Shown one piece after another: positions 6,634-10,318 of a stretch of DNA of 10,318 nt. The stretch lies in assembly GCA_015066165.1 (NCBI GenBank), contig SVOX01000042.1:1-10318 (forward strand). The letters run 5' to 3'. Below the pieces are notes generated by a model that saw only the letters and a program-made list of their open reading frames with translations, was not told the origin of the DNA and searched no databases. The translations under genes and the position numbers were made by a program. Positions within the stretch are counted from its first letter, which is position 1. Each line of letters starts with the position of its first letter. The stretch comes from Oscillospiraceae bacterium. GTDB lineage: Bacteria; Bacillota; Clostridia; Oscillospirales; Acutalibacteraceae.

Positions 6634-7836
6634 ATGAGTGATATGCAAAAAAACAACCTACCCGATGATGATTTTATAATTGGTAAAGGTTTTGAAGTTA
6701 AAGAAATTGAAATTGAGCAAAAACCCAAAAAACACACTAAAAATTCTAAAAACACCCTTAAATCTACGCTTTGGGTTATTATGATTTTTGTTATTTCTTT
6801 TGCATTGGCATTTACAATTATATTTGTTGGTGCCGATTATATGGGTATTGGTTTTGGCAGAGGTAAAGAAACAAGTATTGAAATACCAATGGGCTCTTCT
6901 GCTAAAACAATTTCAAACATTTTAAAAGAAAGCGGTGCTGTAAAAGTGCCACTTGCTTTTCGACTTTATGCAAAAATTACAGGTTGTGAAAATCAGTTCA
7001 AATACGGTGTTTACAACTTCTCTACCGAAGCGGGTTACGATGATATTGCAAATATGCTTATAACTCAGGGCGCCAAAGCCCAAAGTGTAAAAGTCACCAT
7101 TCCTGAAGGTACGGGAATTAACGATTTTATTAAAAACGTTAACGGTGAAAAGGTTACGGTTCCCGGTATTGCCACCCTTCTTGAAAGAGCGGGTGTTTGC
7201 ACTAAAAGTGATTTTTTAAACGCTTTAGACGATATTGAACTCGACAGCAAACTTCTCTCAAACTCTGACCCAGACCGCACTTATTACGCACTTGAAGGTT
7301 ATCTATTCCCCAACACTTACGATTTTTATAATTACGATTCTAAAGAATGCGCTGCTTTGGCAATAAAGAAAATGATTGCCGAAAGCGAAAAACGCATTAC
7401 TGATGAAATGTATAAAAAAGCCAATGATATGGGTTATAATATGAACCAAATTCTAACAATGGCTTCTATTATTCAAATGGAATCAGGCAAAGACAACGCC
7501 TCACTTCCAAAGGTTGCTGGTGTTTTTTATAATCGGCTTGACAGTAAAGATTTTGAAACACTTGGCTCTTCCCCAACTTGTTACTACGGTGAATCATTTA
7601 GACGTGATGACGGAAGATACAATACCTACAACGTAAAAGGTTTACCTCCGGGACCTTTGTGCTCTCCAGGTATTGATGCTATCAATGCCGCTTTAAACCC
7701 CGTAAGCCATGATTACTTTTATTTTGTAACCGATGCTAACGGTAAATTTTATTTCCATAAAACAATGGATGAACAAAACAAAACAATTAAAAAACTAAAA
7801 CAGGAAAAAATTTGGATTTATGAGTACTTTGACTAA
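6634..7836 (+). CDS. mltG: Endolytic murein transglycosylase MltG (YceG-like)
   Basis: MltG cuts nascent glycan strands at the outer face of the membrane and so limits strand length during wall synthesis. The 400-residue protein has a charged cytoplasmic tail (1-43), one membrane helix (about 45-67), a LysM-like region (about 78-145) and the YceG catalytic domain. The catalytic block reads ASIIQMESG (277-285), giving E283 as the expected catalytic Glu. Further conserved blocks are YNTYNVKGLPPGP (329-341), FYFVTD (362-367) and YALEGYLFPNTYDFY (218-232). CGGAG (6621-6625) lies 8 bases before the ATG. The gene overlaps the downstream U32 gene by 17 bases, as expected for a coupled pair. In B. 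subtilis the homologue yrrL lies next to the U32 genes yrrN and yrrO, which supports both calls. Confidence 0.95.
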   Translation: MSDMQKNNLPDDDFIIGKGFEVKEIEIEQKPKKHTKNSKNTLKSTLWVIMIFVISFALAFTIIFVGADYMGIGFGRGKETSIEIPMGSSAKTISNILKESGAVKVPLAFRLYAKITGCENQFKYGVYNFSTEAGYDDIANMLITQGAKAQSVKVTIPEGTGINDFIKNVNGEKVTVPGIATLLERAGVCTKSDFLNALDDIELDSKLLSNSDPDRTYYALEGYLFPNTYDFYNYDSKECAALAIKKMIAESEKRITDEMYKKANDMGYNMNQILTMASIIQMESGKDNASLPKVAGVFYNRLDSKDFETLGSSPTCYYGESFRRDDGRYNTYNVKGLPPGPLCSPGIDAINAALNPVSHDYFYFVTDANGKFYFHKTMDEQNKTIKKLKQEKIWIYEYFD

Positions 7837-9052
7837 TAAAATTCCCGAACTTTTATGCCCTGCGGGTGACCTTACCCGTCTTAAAGCCGCTGTTGACTAT
7901 GGCGCTGATGCGGTTTACCTTGCAGGTGAAGAGTTTGGTATGCGTACCGCCGCATCTAACTTTGGTATAGAAGACCTTAAAGACGGTGTGAAATATGCCC
8001 ACGATAACGGTGTAAAGGTGCATTTGGCATGTAATACAATTCCACACAATGAAGAACTTCCACGTTTACCTTCTTTTTTAGAGCAAGTAAACGATATTGG
8101 TGTTGACGCTGTAATCTCTGCCGACCTTGGCACTATAGGACTTGTTAAAAAATATGCGCCAAACTGCGAACTTCACGTCTCAGTTCAGTCGGGTATATGC
8201 AATTATGAAACAGCAAATGCCTACTATAATTTAGGAGCAAAACGTGTGGTTTTAGCACGTGAATTATCGCTTCAAGAAATTGCCGAAATTCGAGCTAAAA
8301 CACCAAAAGAACTTGAAATTGAAGCATTTGCTCACGGCGCTATGTGTGTGTCTTTTTCTGCAAGATGCCTACTTTCAAGTTATATGACAGGTCGAGATGC
8401 CAACCGTGGTGACTGTGCTCAACCTTGCCGTTGGAGTTACAGTTTGATGGAAGAAAAACGCCCCGGTCAATTTTTTGACATAACCGAAACTGATAAGGGC
8501 ACCTATATTCTTAACGCCAACGATTTATGTATGGCAGAATATCTTGACAAAATGCGTGATGCCGGAATTGACAGTTTAAAAATCGAAGGTAGAGCAAAAT
8601 CTCATTATTACGTTGCGGTTACTACCAATGCATACCGTGGCGCACTTGACAGTTTAGCCGCATCAAAAGGTGAATGGAAATGTCCTGAGTGGGTTATGGA
8701 AGAACTTAACAAAATAAGCCACCGCAACTATTCACAGGGCTTTTTCTTCGGACGTCCCGAAAATGCTCAAACTTATGCTAACGCAGGATACGTTAGAGAT
8801 TATTCAGTTGCCGCTATTGTTGACGGTTATCAAGACGGAATGATTATTGCAACCCTTAAAAACAAGTTCTTAAAAGGTCAAGAATTTGACTGTTTAGAGC
8901 CAAAAGCGAAACCGTTCATTTTAAAAGCCAATACCGTTTATGATGAAAAAGATAATGAAATAGAATCGGCACCGCATCCAATGATGACAATTAAAATTCC
9001 ATGTGACAGACCTGTTAAAAAAGGTTCATTACTTCGTATGAAAGCCGATTAA
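7820..9052 (+). CDS. trhP: U32 peptidase family protein, tRNA 5-hydroxyuridine synthesis TrhP-like
   Basis: At 410 residues it matches U32 proteins. It starts PELLCPAGDLTRLKAAVDYG, followed by GADAVYLAG (28-36). The signature is EAFAHGAMC(176)VSFSARC(183)LLSSYMTGRDANRGDC(199)AQPC(203), with an SLKIEGR block at 252-258. In E. coli and B. subtilis, TrhP-type members take part in prephenate-dependent hydroxylation of U34 in tRNA; RlhA and UbiU/UbiV are other branches. The clustered cysteines fit an iron-sulfur site and hydroxylase function rather than proteolysis. Position after mltG copies the B. subtilis yrrL...yrrN-yrrO order and favours TrhP. B. subtilis has two U32 genes and a methyltransferase (trmR) here, but this window has only one. 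The start ATG lies within mltG, with AGGAAA (7802-7807) upstream. An alternative TTG at 7829 is less likely. Confidence 0.85.
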   Translation: MSTLTNKIPELLCPAGDLTRLKAAVDYGADAVYLAGEEFGMRTAASNFGIEDLKDGVKYAHDNGVKVHLACNTIPHNEELPRLPSFLEQVNDIGVDAVISADLGTIGLVKKYAPNCELHVSVQSGICNYETANAYYNLGAKRVVLARELSLQEIAEIRAKTPKELEIEAFAHGAMCVSFSARCLLSSYMTGRDANRGDCAQPCRWSYSLMEEKRPGQFFDITETDKGTYILNANDLCMAEYLDKMRDAGIDSLKIEGRAKSHYYVAVTTNAYRGALDSLAASKGEWKCPEWVMEELNKISHRNYSQGFFFGRPENAQTYANAGYVRDYSVAAIVDGYQDGMIIATLKNKFLKGQEFDCLEPKAKPFILKANTVYDEKDNEIESAPHPMMTIKIPCDRPVKKGSLLRMKAD

Positions 9053-9056
9053 ATTC

Positions 9057-9093
9057 ACACCTCTTGCCAATAATAAAGCAAGAGGTGTTTTTT
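9057..9093 (+). terminator. Terminator-like hairpin that contains the ribosome binding site of the PBP gene
   Basis: A perfect 11-bp stem ACACCTCTTGC/GCAAGAGGTGT (9057-9067 with 9078-9088) encloses a 10-base loop and is followed by an uninterrupted T run to 9093. It looks like an intrinsic terminator 4 bases after the U32 stop. The ATG of the penicillin-binding protein begins immediately after the last T, and its only plausible ribosome binding site, AGAGGTG (9081-9087), is in the 3' arm. The structure can therefore both end the upstream operon and hide the next gene's translation start. Confidence 0.8.
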
Positions 9094-10318
9094 ATGAACC
9101 GCAACAGATTTTGGCTTATTTTTTCAAGAAGAAGTTTGGTTTGTTTTATTATAATTTTGGCACTTTTATTTAGTTGCATTTTAAGAACGGCAAAAATTGC
9201 AACTTCGAACTATGGCGAAGTTCAAAAAAACTACGCTTCGATAAAAATTAAAATCGGCAACACACGGGGAACAATTTTTGACCGTAATAAATACCCCTTA
9301 ACAAATGACTTAAAGAAAATTATAGCAACCGTTTCCCCCACCCCACGTGCTATCACCGCTATTAGCCACCAACTTGAAGGCGATTCGCTTAAATTTGTTT
9401 TAGAAACGCTTAAAAGCGGAAAACCCGTGACTTGTGAAGTGTCTCAAAAAATTGAGTGTGACGGAATTGTTTGCACCGAAATTTACAACACTTCACCAAA
9501 TATTCCCGCAATTCATACCGTTGGATATACTAACGACCAAAACATTGGTATTAGCGGTATAGAAAAGGCATATAACGATTTACTTTATAATAAAAATGAT
9601 ATAACTGTGCGTTTTGCTTGTGACGGAAAAGGACGAATACTTTCGGGAGTAAAACCCGAAATTTTAGGTGAATGTTCACCTTATAACAATGCAGTTGTTA
9701 CAACCATTGATATAAACTTTCAAAATATTGCGCAAAATTTAGTTGAAAATTTAGGTCAAGGGGCAATAATTATTGCCGAAGCCAAAACTTCAAAAATACG
9801 TGCGGTTGCAAGTTACCCCACCTTTAGTTTGGATAATATTGATACTTTGTTAAACAGCCCCCAGTCACCGCTTTTTAACCGTGCTTTTGGCGCATATAAC
9901 GTTGGCTCGGTTTTTAAGCCGTGTGTAGCAGCGGCAGGTATTGAAAAAAGTTTTTCAAACTTTTGTTACAACTGTAAAGGCAGTTTTAAAATTATTGACC
10001 GCACCTTTAAATGCCACAACCACCAAGGCCACGGCTTTACAACCCTTAATAACGCAATTGCCTACTCTTGCAACACCTATTTTTATAATTTTGGTTTAAA
10101 GGTTGGGAAAAATGATATTTTGAATATGGCATCTAACCTGAATTTTGGCAAAAGAATAAAACTTTGCAATGATATTTACACCGCAAAAGGAAACCTGCCA
10201 ACAACTCAAAAGTTAGATAACATTGCCCACTTGGCAAACTTTAGTATTGGTCAGGGTGATTTTTTAGCATCCCCCATTTCCCTTTTGCCTTTATATACGG
10301 CTATTGCAAACGGCGGTG
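9094..10318 (+). CDS. Class B penicillin-binding protein (transpeptidase), 3' end beyond window
   Basis: The reading frame is open from this ATG to the window edge (408 codons). It has a short basic tail (RFWLIFSRRS), one membrane helix (about 14-31), and RGTIFDRN (59-66), the start of the class B PBP dimerisation domain. GISGIEKAY (152-160) and VVTTIDINFQ (201-210) follow. In the transpeptidase domain, GSVFKP puts the acylated serine at S272 and the lysine at K275, and SCN (325-327) is the SxN motif. The KTG motif would lie beyond the edge. The enzyme cross-links peptidoglycan outside the membrane with an SEDS partner not seen here. The region between the two motifs holds C291, C294 and C307. 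B. subtilis has pbpI (yrrR) downstream of its mltG/U32 cluster, so the context fits. Elongation, division or sporulation role cannot be told. Confidence 0.92.
   Translation, partial: MNRNRFWLIFSRRSLVCFIIILALLFSCILRTAKIATSNYGEVQKNYASIKIKIGNTRGTIFDRNKYPLTNDLKKIIATVSPTPRAITAISHQLEGDSLKFVLETLKSGKPVTCEVSQKIECDGIVCTEIYNTSPNIPAIHTVGYTNDQNIGISGIEKAYNDLLYNKNDITVRFACDGKGRILSGVKPEILGECSPYNNAVVTTIDINFQNIAQNLVENLGQGAIIIAEAKTSKIRAVASYPTFSLDNIDTLLNSPQSPLFNRAFGAYNVGSVFKPCVAAAGIEKSFSNFCYNCKGSFKIIDRTFKCHNHQGHGFTTLNNAIAYSCNTYFYNFGLKVGKNDILNMASNLNFGKRIKLCNDIYTAKGNLPTTQKLDNIAHLANFSIGQGDFLASPISLLPLYTAIANGG

Noticed and set aside
7829..7831. TTG alternative start for the U32 gene
   Set aside because: The ATG three codons upstream has the better ribosome binding site and the overlap with mltG is normal for translational coupling.

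Overview
The window is AT-rich, with tightly packed genes, AGGAG/AAGGTG-type ribosome binding sites and Clostridia-style protein variants. These include a ThyX with a cysteine-rich C-terminus, a long divergent PRPP synthetase and an mltG-trhP gene pair like that of Firmicutes. It most likely comes from an uncultured member of the class Clostridia (Oscillospirales-like, low GC). This placement rests on protein resemblance and synteny recalled from knowledge, not on a database search.

Layout. (1) 1-231: AT-rich non-coding DNA. I see nothing gene-like in it; it ends in a good sigma-A-type promoter with operator-like palindromes in and around it. (2) 232-3003, + strand: a two-gene operon of a cytoplasmic DUF4838/GH67-N-terminal-like protein and a NodB-type polysaccharide deacetylase, closed by a perfect 12-bp terminator hairpin. 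(3) 3065-4465, - strand: a long, divergent ribose-phosphate pyrophosphokinase, a REP-like palindrome that also looks like its terminator, and a small two-helix membrane protein. (4) 4466-4645: a divergent, A/T-tract-rich promoter region. (5) 4646-9052, + strand: a compact run thyX, tmk, DJ-1/PfpI family gene, mltG and U32 peptidase-family gene (trhP-like), with overlaps or gaps under 15 bases. (6) A terminator-like hairpin whose 3' arm contains the ribosome binding site of the next gene. (7) 9094-10318: the first 408 codons of a class B penicillin-binding protein, cut by the window edge.

How the genes work together. The first operon looks like intracellular handling of an acetylated sugar or oligosaccharide; no transporter or regulator is visible here. 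The long operon joins dTMP synthesis (ThyX) and phosphorylation (Tmk) to peptidoglycan strand termination (MltG), tRNA wobble-uridine hydroxylation (TrhP-like) and, across the hairpin, peptidoglycan cross-linking (PBP). The order mltG, trhP, then a PBP recalls the Bacillus subtilis yrrL-yrrM-yrrN-yrrO...yrrR region with several members missing. No mobile element, CRISPR array, rRNA or tRNA is visible. I do not see a convincing new multi-gene system. The most unusual points are the palindromic control region of the sugar operon, the RBS-in-terminator arrangement before the PBP, the variant PRPP synthetase, and active-region substitutions in Tmk.
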